Assembly (NCBI GenBank): GCA_022600255.1
Contig: JAHZKU010000142.1
Location: 1 to 5,046, forward strand
Source: Actinomycetes bacterium
GTDB lineage: Bacteria; Actinomycetota; Actinomycetes; S36-B12; GCA-2699445
Direction: 5' to 3'
Length of the DNA stretch: 5,046 bases
The notes beneath the pieces are model-generated. The model was given only the letters and a program-made list of their open reading frames with translations. It had not been told where the DNA came from and made no database searches. The position numbers and the translations under genes were made by a program. Position 1 is the first letter of the stretch, and the number at the start of each line of letters is the position of its first letter. Below, piece after piece: positions 1-4,751 of this stretch.

Positions 1-98
1 AACCCGCCCGTTTGTTCATCAGAACCTGCCTTCCATCGGCCAATACGACCGCCCACAACGCACGAATCGACAGTACTGATGCGCAGAAGGGATGCAAC
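1..98. other. Left-edge region, probably the end or start of an unidentified neighbouring gene
   Basis: No gene can be assigned with confidence here. Two readings are possible. On the plus strand, frame 2 is open from the edge to a TGA at 77-79 and could be the last 25 residues of an upstream gene ending in RTNRQY. On the minus strand, an ATG at 19-17 begins MNKRAG and runs off the edge, preceded by a weak GCAGG Shine-Dalgarno-like sequence. A rough minus-strand promoter, TTGCAT (97-92), 16 bases, TACTGT (75-70), would suit that second reading. Neither peptide is long enough to recognise. A further open plus-strand frame through 3-200 overlaps the next gene and has no protein-like character. 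Confidence 0.2.
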
Positions 99-111
99 TT
101 GAGTAACTCAA
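99..111. promoter_or_regulatory. Perfect 13-bp palindrome, possible operator
   Basis: TTGAGT-A-ACTCAA is a perfect inverted repeat with 6-bp arms around one central base. It ends two bases before the proposed -35 element of the tocopherol-cyclase-like gene and about 36 bases before that gene's GTG. The size, symmetry and position suit a dimeric transcription factor. The arms are AT-rich and no T-run follows, so a terminator is less likely. Which regulator would bind is unknown. Confidence 0.35.
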
Positions 112-112
112 T

Positions 113-141
113 CAGACCTACGGGCCAGCGCAGCGTAAGTT
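113..141 (+). promoter_or_regulatory. Candidate leaderless promoter of the tocopherol-cyclase-like gene
   Basis: A TANNNT -10 box, TAAGTT (136-141), lies exactly 6 bases before the GTG at 148, so transcription would begin at or beside the start codon. A weak -35 candidate, CAGACC (113-118), sits 17 bases upstream and shares only the central GAC with TTGACA. No Shine-Dalgarno sequence is visible before the GTG, which fits a leaderless mRNA. The same arrangement recurs at three other genes in this window. Confidence 0.45.
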
Positions 142-147
142 GGTCAT

Positions 148-1149
148 GTGAGACTACGCACCCGGCTAACCGGTTTGCAGCATCCAGAGGCCAGCCATGA
201 CACAGGACAAGCCCCCTTCTTCGAAGGCTGGTACGTGAAGTCGGTGAGCCAGGATCAACGCCACCGGCTTGCTCTCATACCGGGGATTTTTCGTAGTGAC
301 ACTGGCGTGACTGAAGCTTTCGTACAAGTCCTTGACGGCGCCACGGGAAACTCCTGGTTTGTCTCATTCCCAGCAGAGCAGTACGCATCCTCGAACGATC
401 GTTTCGCCGTATCGGTGGGCCCGAACCGCTTCGATGCCACCGGCTACAGCGTTTCATTGCCTGCTAACGATTCCATTGGGTTCCCGGGGTTGTCGGGGAC
501 AGTGGACTACTCGACTCCGATGGACAGTTGGCCAACCTCCGTGCGCTCCCCGGGCGCGATGGGTTGGTACGCCTATGTCCCCCGCATGGAGTGCTATCAC
601 GGTGTCGTTTCGTTTGGACACTTGCTCGATGGATCGCTCACTTTCGGCGACAAGCCGCTAGGTTTCACAGACGGCAAGGGCTACATAGAAAAGGATTGGG
701 GCCAGGCGTTTCCGCGCGGGTACGTCTGGATGCACAGCAACAGCTTCTCCAACCCGAACACATCTCTGATGGGTTCCCTAGCGGTGATTCCGTGGTTGCG
801 GGGCGAGTTCCCCGGACTCCTGCTAGGACTACGGACCGAACATGGGCTGGCCCGCTTCGCCACCTACACCGGCGCCAAGGTGCAGCACCTGCACATCAGC
901 GATCACGAGGTTGAACTCGTAGTGCAGGATCGCGGCAAACACCGATTGGAGCTCATCGCCGAACGGACCCAAGGCGCCCTGCTTCATGCGCCGATTCGAA
1001 CCGAGATGCACAAACGTGTGGAGGAGACGCTCGATGCCCGGATCCTCCTGCGGCTCACCGATAACGCCGGAACCGTATTGCTCGAGGACATCGGGCAAGT
1101 GGGTGGCCTAGAGGTGCACGGCGACGTGGAGCGACTACACGCTACCTAG
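148..1149 (+). CDS. Tocopherol cyclase-like (lipocalin-fold) family protein
   Basis: This 333-residue protein resembles the tocopherol cyclase family (Pfam PF14249). The family signature appears in order: PFFEGWYVK near residues 23-31, MECYHGVVSFGH at 147-158, and the most diagnostic block, KGYIEKDWGQAFP, at 177-189, followed by WMHSNSF to 200. No signal peptide or membrane segment is seen, so a cytoplasmic location is likely. Plant and cyanobacterial members close the chromanol ring of vitamin E, but homologues are widespread in bacteria that make no tocopherol and their substrates are mostly unknown; ring cyclisation should not be assumed here. The GTG start was chosen because it leaves a short leader before the conserved FFEGWY block and has a -10 box 6 bases upstream. 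The stop lies 3 bp from the stop of the opposing GAP-family gene. Family assignment is fairly firm; function is open. Confidence 0.85.
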   Translation: MRLRTRLTGLQHPEASHDTGQAPFFEGWYVKSVSQDQRHRLALIPGIFRSDTGVTEAFVQVLDGATGNSWFVSFPAEQYASSNDRFAVSVGPNRFDATGYSVSLPANDSIGFPGLSGTVDYSTPMDSWPTSVRSPGAMGWYAYVPRMECYHGVVSFGHLLDGSLTFGDKPLGFTDGKGYIEKDWGQAFPRGYVWMHSNSFSNPNTSLMGSLAVIPWLRGEFPGLLLGLRTEHGLARFATYTGAKVQHLHISDHEVELVVQDRGKHRLELIAERTQGALLHAPIRTEMHKRVEETLDARILLRLTDNAGTVLLEDIGQVGGLEVHGDVERLHAT

Positions 1150-1152
1150 GCA

Positions 1153-1821
1153 CTAAAACAGCACCAAAGCCCCGTTGATCGCCAAGAGCAGGCCAAGGAA
1201 CCCCAAAACGCCGATCGTCACGGTCTGGCCATTCTTGTCCAACCACAACCGCGTCTTCTCCAAAATGACGTCCCGGTTCGGCGCCACCAGGTAGATCCCG
1301 ATCGGAATGATCAGGGTGATACACATGGCCACCACGATGATCAGGAGGCTGGCACCCTTTAGCCAGAACCCGAACTCGTCGCCTTCCTGAAAAACGACAT
1401 CCAACGCTGCGATGAAGATCGCTAGGTTCATGACGTTGACGATGGCCAAGACAAACCCATAGACGAAGATTCGCCGGGCGTCAGTCGCGGTCCGGATCGC
1501 CGTCATCCACTTCGGGGACGGAGCATCCGCATCAGGCTGATTCAGGAGTTTCTTGACAGCAAATATGAAAAGCAGGATGCCTAGGAACAGCTTCAGAGAG
1601 CCACCCCAAGTGGTGGCGTCTCGCTGCGGCTTTAGGTCCAGTGACCAGAACAGCAGGAAAGACCCGAGCAGCATGTAGGCCAGCACGTAACCGATCAGGA
1701 AAGATCCCGAATGGATGACGGGTCGGTGGGTTGCCAACAGTACGATCACGAGCACCACGGGCACAACACCAAGTGCAGCGGCCAGCGATATTGGGACCGC
1801 AACCGTCAGCACATCGCCCAT
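1153..1821 (-). CDS. GAP/Sap-family (LysE-like) membrane protein, first paralogue
   Basis: This is a 222-residue integral membrane protein with about six hydrophobic segments, near residues 4-30, 38-59, 73-92, 117-142, 152-179 and 198-220. Segments three and four are separated by a charged loop containing SPKWMTAI (102-109). The pattern matches the GAP/Sap family (PF11139), distantly related to LysE exporters; mycobacterial members take part in placing glycopeptidolipids and sulfolipid-1 at the cell surface. The cargo here is unknown. It aligns by eye with the divergent gene at 2846-3532: a proline-containing first helix, a TDARRIFVYGF / VDARPIYILLFG block opening helix four, and a W-containing stretch before the last helix. 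The ATG is preceded by a good Shine-Dalgarno sequence. It lies 116 bp downstream of the thioesterase on the same strand and could be co-transcribed or have its own promoter. Transporter function is inferred. Confidence 0.82.
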   Translation of the reverse strand: MGDVLTVAVPISLAAALGVVPVVLVIVLLATHRPVIHSGSFLIGYVLAYMLLGSFLLFWSLDLKPQRDATTWGGSLKLFLGILLFIFAVKKLLNQPDADAPSPKWMTAIRTATDARRIFVYGFVLAIVNVMNLAIFIAALDVVFQEGDEFGFWLKGASLLIIVVAMCITLIIPIGIYLVAPNRDVILEKTRLWLDKNGQTVTIGVLGFLGLLLAINGALVLF

Positions 1822-1825
1822 GGAC

Positions 1826-1833
1826 TCTCCCCT
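1826..1833 (-). promoter_or_regulatory. Shine-Dalgarno sequence of the first GAP-family gene
   Basis: On the minus strand AGGGGAGA, with a GGAG core, ends 4 bases before the ATG at 1821. It supports this start and contrasts with the apparently leaderless starts of the thioesterase and the second GAP gene, meaning this gene is translated from an mRNA with a 5' leader or from a polycistronic message. Confidence 0.6.
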
Positions 1834-1851
1834 GTCTGGTGTCTCTGACGG

Positions 1852-1878
1852 ACTCTAGTGCAGGACGGCCCAATGCAA
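1852..1878 (-). promoter_or_regulatory. Weak candidate promoter for the first GAP-family gene
   Basis: On the minus strand TTGCAT (1878-1873) is followed after 15 bases by TAGAGT (1857-1852). The spacing is short and each box is an imperfect match, so this is only a candidate. If real, it gives a leader of roughly 25 bases holding the Shine-Dalgarno sequence. The heptamer GGACTCT also occurs twice on the plus strand here, at 1822-1828 and 1850-1856, without an obvious role. Confidence 0.25.
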
Positions 1879-1897
1879 CGCGCCTTTCCCGGGACTA

Positions 1898-1916
1898 GGC
1901 TCGACCCGGCCGAGCC
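1898..1916 (-). terminator. GC-rich hairpin between thioesterase and first GAP gene
   Basis: GGCTCG (1898-1903) and CGAGCC (1911-1916) form a perfect 6-bp GC-rich stem around a 7-base loop. It lies about 22 bases after the thioesterase stop on the minus strand. No T-run follows on either strand, so it would be a non-canonical terminator or an intercistronic mRNA structure that lowers expression of the downstream GAP gene. The rest of the 1822-1937 gap holds no gene. Confidence 0.35.
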
Positions 1917-1937
1917 GTGACTTATCCGCCGTGGGGA

Positions 1938-2765
1938 CTACTGAGCTTCCAGAGGGAGCAGTTGCAGTTGACGAGACTGAGCGACCAAGTGATCGGCCTC
2001 ATCCCAAATAAGCGCATCCACCTCTAGGCGCCCATCGCTGATGAAGCGGGTTTGGGCATCGATCCGCAGCCAACCTGGCACCGGGATTGCCCGCACGTGC
2101 ACGGTCAGTTCCAAGGTGGGAGTCCAGGCCACGGGTAGCCCGGAGTTGAACGTGGTTGGGGGTAACGCGTCCGCCGCTAAGAGCAAGGCGAGGGAATCGA
2201 TCGACTCGCTCCCGGGGAGCTGGAACCACGAGCGCATCTGTGGTTGGCCACTAGGCTTGCCCTCTGCAAAGCCCGCGTCTTGCGGGTGCAGTCGCAAATC
2301 CACCTTGCCCATGAAAGCTGGTGGGAACGGTACGGAGTCGGGAGTCTCGGGGGCTCGGAAAAGCGAAAAACACTCTTCCACTGGGGGAAGATCCGGGGGC
2401 CCGGCTAGGGATACCAAGGACTGCGCTCCTTGCACAACCTCGCCGAAGGAGCCTAAAGCCGACACGAGGGGTTTGTCTTCGGCAAAGGCCGTGGCCGCGA
2501 CTGTGCTAGCGGTGCGGCCCTGCTTCAACACCTCAGTTCGAATCTCCACCAATCCGGGTCGGGTTGGGGCCAGAAAGTGGGCAGTAATGCTTAGAGGATC
2601 TTGCCTGCCCGTCTCGTTCCGCATGGCGTTTCCTAGCAACGCCAACACGTAACCGCCGTTGGTGTTTCCTAGGATGTCCCAACCAGGGGCGATTGAGCCA
2701 TCCCAAAGGCCCGGGCTGCGTTGACTGACACTGCTGGCCTTGGTGAATGCGGAGTCGGTAGTCAT
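1938..2765 (-). CDS. Acyl-CoA thioesterase-like double hot-dog protein
   Basis: This 275-residue protein fits the TesB-like thioesterase family (PF13622 type, with an N- and a C-terminal hot-dog domain). The N-terminal domain shows GWDILGNTNGGYVLALL (28-44), where the hot-dog helix starts at NGGY, then DPLSITAHFLAPTRPG (56-71) and KQGRTASTVAATAF (81-94), a usual strand pattern in this family. A Pro-rich linker (about 120-150) leads to the second domain, with SIDSLALLLAADALPPTTF (188-206) and WTPTLELTVHVRAIPVPGWLRI (214-235). Members hydrolyse acyl-CoA thioesters in the cytoplasm; chain length and substrate cannot be read here. Length is typical and both domains are present. The ATG was chosen because a TATGCT box lies 6 bases upstream, with no Shine-Dalgarno, suggesting a leaderless mRNA. 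It is flanked by two GAP-family membrane genes, which suggests a role in lipid metabolism or export. Confidence 0.85.
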   Translation of the reverse strand: MTTDSAFTKASSVSQRSPGLWDGSIAPGWDILGNTNGGYVLALLGNAMRNETGRQDPLSITAHFLAPTRPGLVEIRTEVLKQGRTASTVAATAFAEDKPLVSALGSFGEVVQGAQSLVSLAGPPDLPPVEECFSLFRAPETPDSVPFPPAFMGKVDLRLHPQDAGFAEGKPSGQPQMRSWFQLPGSESIDSLALLLAADALPPTTFNSGLPVAWTPTLELTVHVRAIPVPGWLRIDAQTRFISDGRLEVDALIWDEADHLVAQSRQLQLLPLEAQ

Positions 2766-2771
2766 ACCGTC

Positions 2772-2800
2772 AGCATACGAAAGGTCGGCCCACGATCCGG
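2772..2800 (-). promoter_or_regulatory. Candidate leaderless promoter of the thioesterase gene
   Basis: On the minus strand TATGCT (2777-2772) is a good -10 box exactly 6 bases before the ATG at 2765, placing the transcription start at the A of the ATG. The -35 position (about 2800-2795, CCGGAT) is not a good match. The left arm of the inverted repeat lies in the spacer of this promoter, so a bound regulator could block it. Confidence 0.5.
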
Positions 2801-2816
2801 GCCGAGTAGCCGACCT
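2782..2816. promoter_or_regulatory. Overlapping inverted repeats between divergent genes, possible shared operator
   Basis: AGGTCGGC (2782-2789) and GCCGACCT (2809-2816) are perfect 8-bp inverted copies separated by 19 bases. Nested within, TCGGCCC (2785-2791) and GGGCCGA (2799-2805) form a second perfect 7-bp inverted pair around a 7-base spacer. In effect there are three related half-sites: one pointing right and two pointing left. The right arm overlaps the -35 region of the second GAP gene and the left arm lies in the spacer of the thioesterase promoter, so one factor could control both genes. A GC-rich hairpin by chance is the alternative. Confidence 0.45.
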
Positions 2817-2839
2817 GCCTGCGGTTGCTGCGGAATACT
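2810..2839 (+). promoter_or_regulatory. Candidate leaderless promoter of the second GAP-family gene
   Basis: AATACT (2834-2839), one mismatch from TATACT, lies 6 bases before the GTG at 2846. CCGACC (2810-2815) is a weak -35 candidate with an 18-base spacer and is contained in the right arm of the inverted repeat. No Shine-Dalgarno sequence precedes the GTG. The spacing supports the GTG rather than the TTG at 2825 as the start. Confidence 0.42.
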
Positions 2840-2845
2840 AACTGT

Positions 2846-3532
2846 GTGGACGCATCGATCGCACTGCTATTGCACGTGCTGCCGTTGGCGCTCGGAGCGG
2901 CGATGAGTCCCACCGTCCTCACCGCCGAAATCCTAATTCTCTCTGGTGGTGATGGGGCGCTCAAACGCGGTTGGGCGTTAGCGATCGGTCGGATGTCTGC
3001 CCTGTTTGTCGTCGGGTTCTTCGGATTGCAGCTGCTCGCCCTGCTTCCCGACTTCTCCACCGGAGAACCCTCCCTGTTCGAGGCCGTCCTGTTCGTGCTG
3101 GCCGGAGCAGTCTTGCTCGCGATTGCTTACCTGGAGTGGCGCCGCCGTCATGATCCCCCCAAGCCGTCGAAGGTCATGAATGACCTCGTCGATGCCAGGC
3201 CCATCTACATTCTGCTGTTCGGAATCGGATGGATGTTTGTCAACATGTCCACACTGGCGCTGTATGTACCGGCCCTGCATGTGATTACAAGCTCGCCGAC
3301 CAATGACATCGTCAAGGTCCTAGTGTTCCTGATTCTGTTTATCATCACATCGGCTGTTGTTCTCGTACCGGTTCTAGCCGTAACTTTCTTTGGGGCGCGT
3401 GCCAACGCGGCCCTCCACACGGTGCATCGTTGGGTGAATCAGCACTCGCACTTGGTCGTCATTGTGGTCAGTGGTGGGTTCGGGATTGCGCTCGTTGTGA
3501 TTGGGGTGGGTGCGTTCATCGCACTGTCGTGA
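2846..3532 (+). CDS. GAP/Sap-family (LysE-like) membrane protein, second paralogue
   Basis: From the GTG at 2846 this encodes 228 residues with about six membrane segments, near 4-31, 43-68, 77-97, 119-147, 155-183 and 202-226. A basic cytoplasm-type loop, EWRRRHDPPKP (97-107), follows the third. The first helix carries LPLALGAAMSPTVL (12-25), a feature shared with GAP/LysE-type proteins, and the DARPIYILLFGIGWMFVNMSTLAL block (116-139) corresponds to the centre of the first paralogue. Membership in PF11139 is likely; related mycobacterial proteins assist surface delivery of glycolipids, and the cargo here is unknown. A longer version from TTG at 2825 adds seven residues, but the -10 box position favours the GTG. 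It is divergent from the thioesterase across an 80-bp control region. Its sequence differs clearly from the first paralogue, so any duplication is old. Confidence 0.8.
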   Translation: MDASIALLLHVLPLALGAAMSPTVLTAEILILSGGDGALKRGWALAIGRMSALFVVGFFGLQLLALLPDFSTGEPSLFEAVLFVLAGAVLLAIAYLEWRRRHDPPKPSKVMNDLVDARPIYILLFGIGWMFVNMSTLALYVPALHVITSSPTNDIVKVLVFLILFIITSAVVLVPVLAVTFFGARANAALHTVHRWVNQHSHLVVIVVSGGFGIALVVIGVGAFIALS

Positions 3533-3551
3533 GCCTGGACAGTGGGTTTAA

Positions 3552-3581
3552 CCGACTTCGTCGCCACAAGGTGGCTATCTT
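3552..3581 (+). promoter_or_regulatory. Candidate leaderless promoter of the lipoprotein gene
   Basis: TATCTT (3576-3581) is a TANNNT -10 box 7 bases before the ATG at 3589. CCGACT (3552-3557) lies 18 bases upstream as a weak -35 candidate. No Shine-Dalgarno sequence precedes the ATG. It occupies most of the 56-bp gap after the second GAP gene, so the lipoprotein is probably transcribed separately from it. Confidence 0.45.
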
Positions 3582-3588
3582 TCTGTGT

Positions 3589-4041
3589 ATGAGAACTTCG
3601 ACGACACGTAAGACAGTGGGCGGCGCGGCCGCATTGGCTGCCGTCGCCTTAATCCTGGCGGGGTGCACGTCCGATGAAGGCACTGACATCCCCGCTGGCG
3701 GCCAAGCCACGGTCGTGCCTAGCGCCTCTACGAGTGCTGGAGAAAGCACCGCCGCGGCCGAGACCGCCGCCGCAGCAACAGCCGTGGCAGAGAAGATCAA
3801 CTGCACCGGGCTCACCCCTGCCCAAACAGCGGAGATTTTTGTCGAAGCCCGATACGAGTGTGATTTCCAAGGCACCACAATCTCGATCTACACATTTGAT
3901 AGCGCCGAGAATGAACAGGAATGGATCACCTCGGCGACATCGATTGCCGGACCCGCCAAGGTGATCGCAGCCGGTGACCAAGTTGTGGTGCTCACTGATG
4001 ACAAACAACTGGGCGACGACGTTCGGGCACTCCTAGGGTAA
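3589..4041 (+). CDS. Small secreted lipoprotein of unknown function
   Basis: The 150-residue product has a clear type II signal peptide: a basic start (R2, R7, K8), a hydrophobic core of about 10-24, and the lipobox LAGC with lipidated Cys26. Residues 27-67 form a low-complexity Ser/Thr/Ala-rich linker, typical of surface-tethered actinobacterial lipoproteins. A compact domain from about 69 to 150 follows, with two cysteines (C72 in INCTGLTP, C91 in RYECDF) likely to form a disulfide, and alternating strand-like stretches such as TTISIYTF (96-103) and DQVVVLTDD (130-138). The domain was not recognised; it resembles the small alpha/beta domains of many uncharacterised actinobacterial lipoproteins. 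The frame is open upstream to 3430, but only the ATG at 3589 gives a proper signal peptide and a -10 box 7 bases before it. Location, the outer face of the cytoplasmic membrane, is confident; function is unknown. Confidence 0.85.
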   Translation: MRTSTTRKTVGGAAALAAVALILAGCTSDEGTDIPAGGQATVVPSASTSAGESTAAAETAAAATAVAEKINCTGLTPAQTAEIFVEARYECDFQGTTISIYTFDSAENEQEWITSATSIAGPAKVIAAGDQVVVLTDDKQLGDDVRALLG

Positions 4042-4051
4042 GGACTACTGC

Positions 4052-4082
4052 GCCTCGGCCCTTAAACAGCCAGGCCGCAGGC
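4052..4082 (+). other. Intercistronic hairpin between lipoprotein and methyltransferase
   Basis: GCCTCGGCC (4052-4060) pairs with GGCCGCAGGC (4073-4082) to give a 9-bp stem with one bulged C at 4078 and a 12-base loop. It begins 10 bases after the lipoprotein stop and ends 11 bases before the methyltransferase Shine-Dalgarno sequence. No T-run follows, so it is more likely an mRNA-stability or attenuating structure than an intrinsic terminator, though U-tract-less termination cannot be excluded. Confidence 0.35.
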
Positions 4083-4093
4083 CCGAGATTGAC

Positions 4094-4100
4094 AAGGAGA
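4094..4100 (+). promoter_or_regulatory. Strong Shine-Dalgarno sequence of the methyltransferase
   Basis: AAGGAGA lies 6 bases before the ATG at 4107 and fixes this start over the in-frame TTG at 4089, which overlaps the Shine-Dalgarno region. It is the strongest ribosome-binding site in the window and suggests translation from within a longer mRNA, probably one begun at the lipoprotein promoter. Confidence 0.75.
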
Positions 4101-4106
4101 ACCGCC

Positions 4107-4712
4107 ATGTCTCTGGAGAACTGGCAATCTCGCTACAGCCAACCAGATCGAGTCTGGTCCAATCGGCCCAATCAGTGGCTGGTAGAGGTTGCCAGCCAGT
4201 TGGTACCCGGATCGGCCATCGACGTGGGATCTGGAGAGGGCGCCGACGCGATCTGGCTGGCAGAATCCGGGTGGCGGGTGACCGGACTCGACTTTGCACC
4301 CGCCGCGCTGCGACGTGCTGCTGAACATGTCCCCAACCCCGAAGTCGCGGGCCGGATCATCTGGCAGGAACAGGATCTGGTCAGTTGGCGGCCAACGCCG
4401 CGATCGGCCGATTTCGTGTCCGTGCAGTTCTTCCACGCTCAGCCTGAGGTCCGGTCCCAGGTACATCAGCGTGCTTGGGAAGCCACCCGCCGCGATCTGT
4501 TGATTGTGGGGCATGACCTAACGAACGCGACCGAAGGGAACGGGGGCCCACCGGACCCGACCGTGTTGTATTCCGCGGAAGAGGTCTTGGCCTCACTGGA
4601 TGTCACGGGGGCGGACGTGCTGGCGGCGGAAAGACGATCCCGGAACCCGGATGATCCACAATCCATCATGTGGGACAGCATGCTGTGGGTTCGCCGCGGC
4701 AACTCTGGTTGA
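4107..4712 (+). CDS. Class I SAM-dependent methyltransferase
   Basis: This 201-residue protein is a small Rossmann-fold methyltransferase. WQSRYSQPDRVWSNRPNQWL (6-25) is the lead-in seen in TPMT/TehB-like bacterial methyltransferases. Motif I, the glycine-rich SAM loop, is AIDVGSGEGADAIWLAE (37-53), with D62 in VTGLDF at the end of the second strand expected to contact the ribose of SAM. The adenine-contacting region is near QEQDLVSW (87-94), the fourth strand near DFVSVQFF (102-109), and the C-terminal half carries LLIVGHD (131-137), GGPPDPTVLYSAEEV (146-160). These blocks occur together in a common but poorly characterised cytosolic family, so the methyl acceptor is unknown. The 65-bp gap to the lipoprotein and the lack of a clear -10 box suggest co-transcription with it. 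It converges on the PPOX gene with 39 bp between stops. The general activity is well supported; the substrate is not. Confidence 0.9.
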   Translation: MSLENWQSRYSQPDRVWSNRPNQWLVEVASQLVPGSAIDVGSGEGADAIWLAESGWRVTGLDFAPAALRRAAEHVPNPEVAGRIIWQEQDLVSWRPTPRSADFVSVQFFHAQPEVRSQVHQRAWEATRRDLLIVGHDLTNATEGNGGPPDPTVLYSAEEVLASLDVTGADVLAAERRSRNPDDPQSIMWDSMLWVRRGNSG

Positions 4713-4751
4713 TCGCCAACCGTGCGAGACCGGTGCTCGTGATTCGAGGAA

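Noticed and set aside
12..200. Plus-strand open frame of 62 codons from a TTG
   Set aside because: It overlaps the start of the tocopherol-cyclase-like gene in another frame, has no ribosome-binding site and its composition is not protein-like.
2041..2652. Plus-strand 203-codon open frame antisense to the thioesterase
   Set aside because: It lies wholly inside the well-supported thioesterase gene and shows no domain-like pattern; long antisense frames are expected in GC-rich coding DNA.
2825..2845. TTG at 2825 as the start of the second GAP gene
   Set aside because: It would place the -10 box inside the coding region and has no ribosome-binding site; the GTG at 2846 fits the promoter spacing and gives a normal family N-terminus.
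3430..3588. Upstream extension of the lipoprotein frame to 3430
   Set aside because: It would overlap the second GAP gene and bury the signal peptide internally; the ATG at 3589 gives a normal type II signal peptide and a -10 box at leaderless spacing.
3715..3790. Ala/Ser/Thr-rich GCC/GCA repeats as a DNA repeat element
   Set aside because: The repetition follows the low-complexity linker of the lipoprotein and no regular repeat unit is present.
4062..4514. Minus-strand 150-codon open frame antisense to the methyltransferase
   Set aside because: The opposite strand carries clear SAM-binding motifs and a strong ribosome-binding site; the antisense product has no recognisable features.
4724..4740. 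Short hairpin CGAG-loop-CTCG between the methyltransferase and PPOX stops as a bidirectional terminator
   Set aside because: The stem is only 4 bp plus a wobble pair and has no T-run, so it is within what chance would give.
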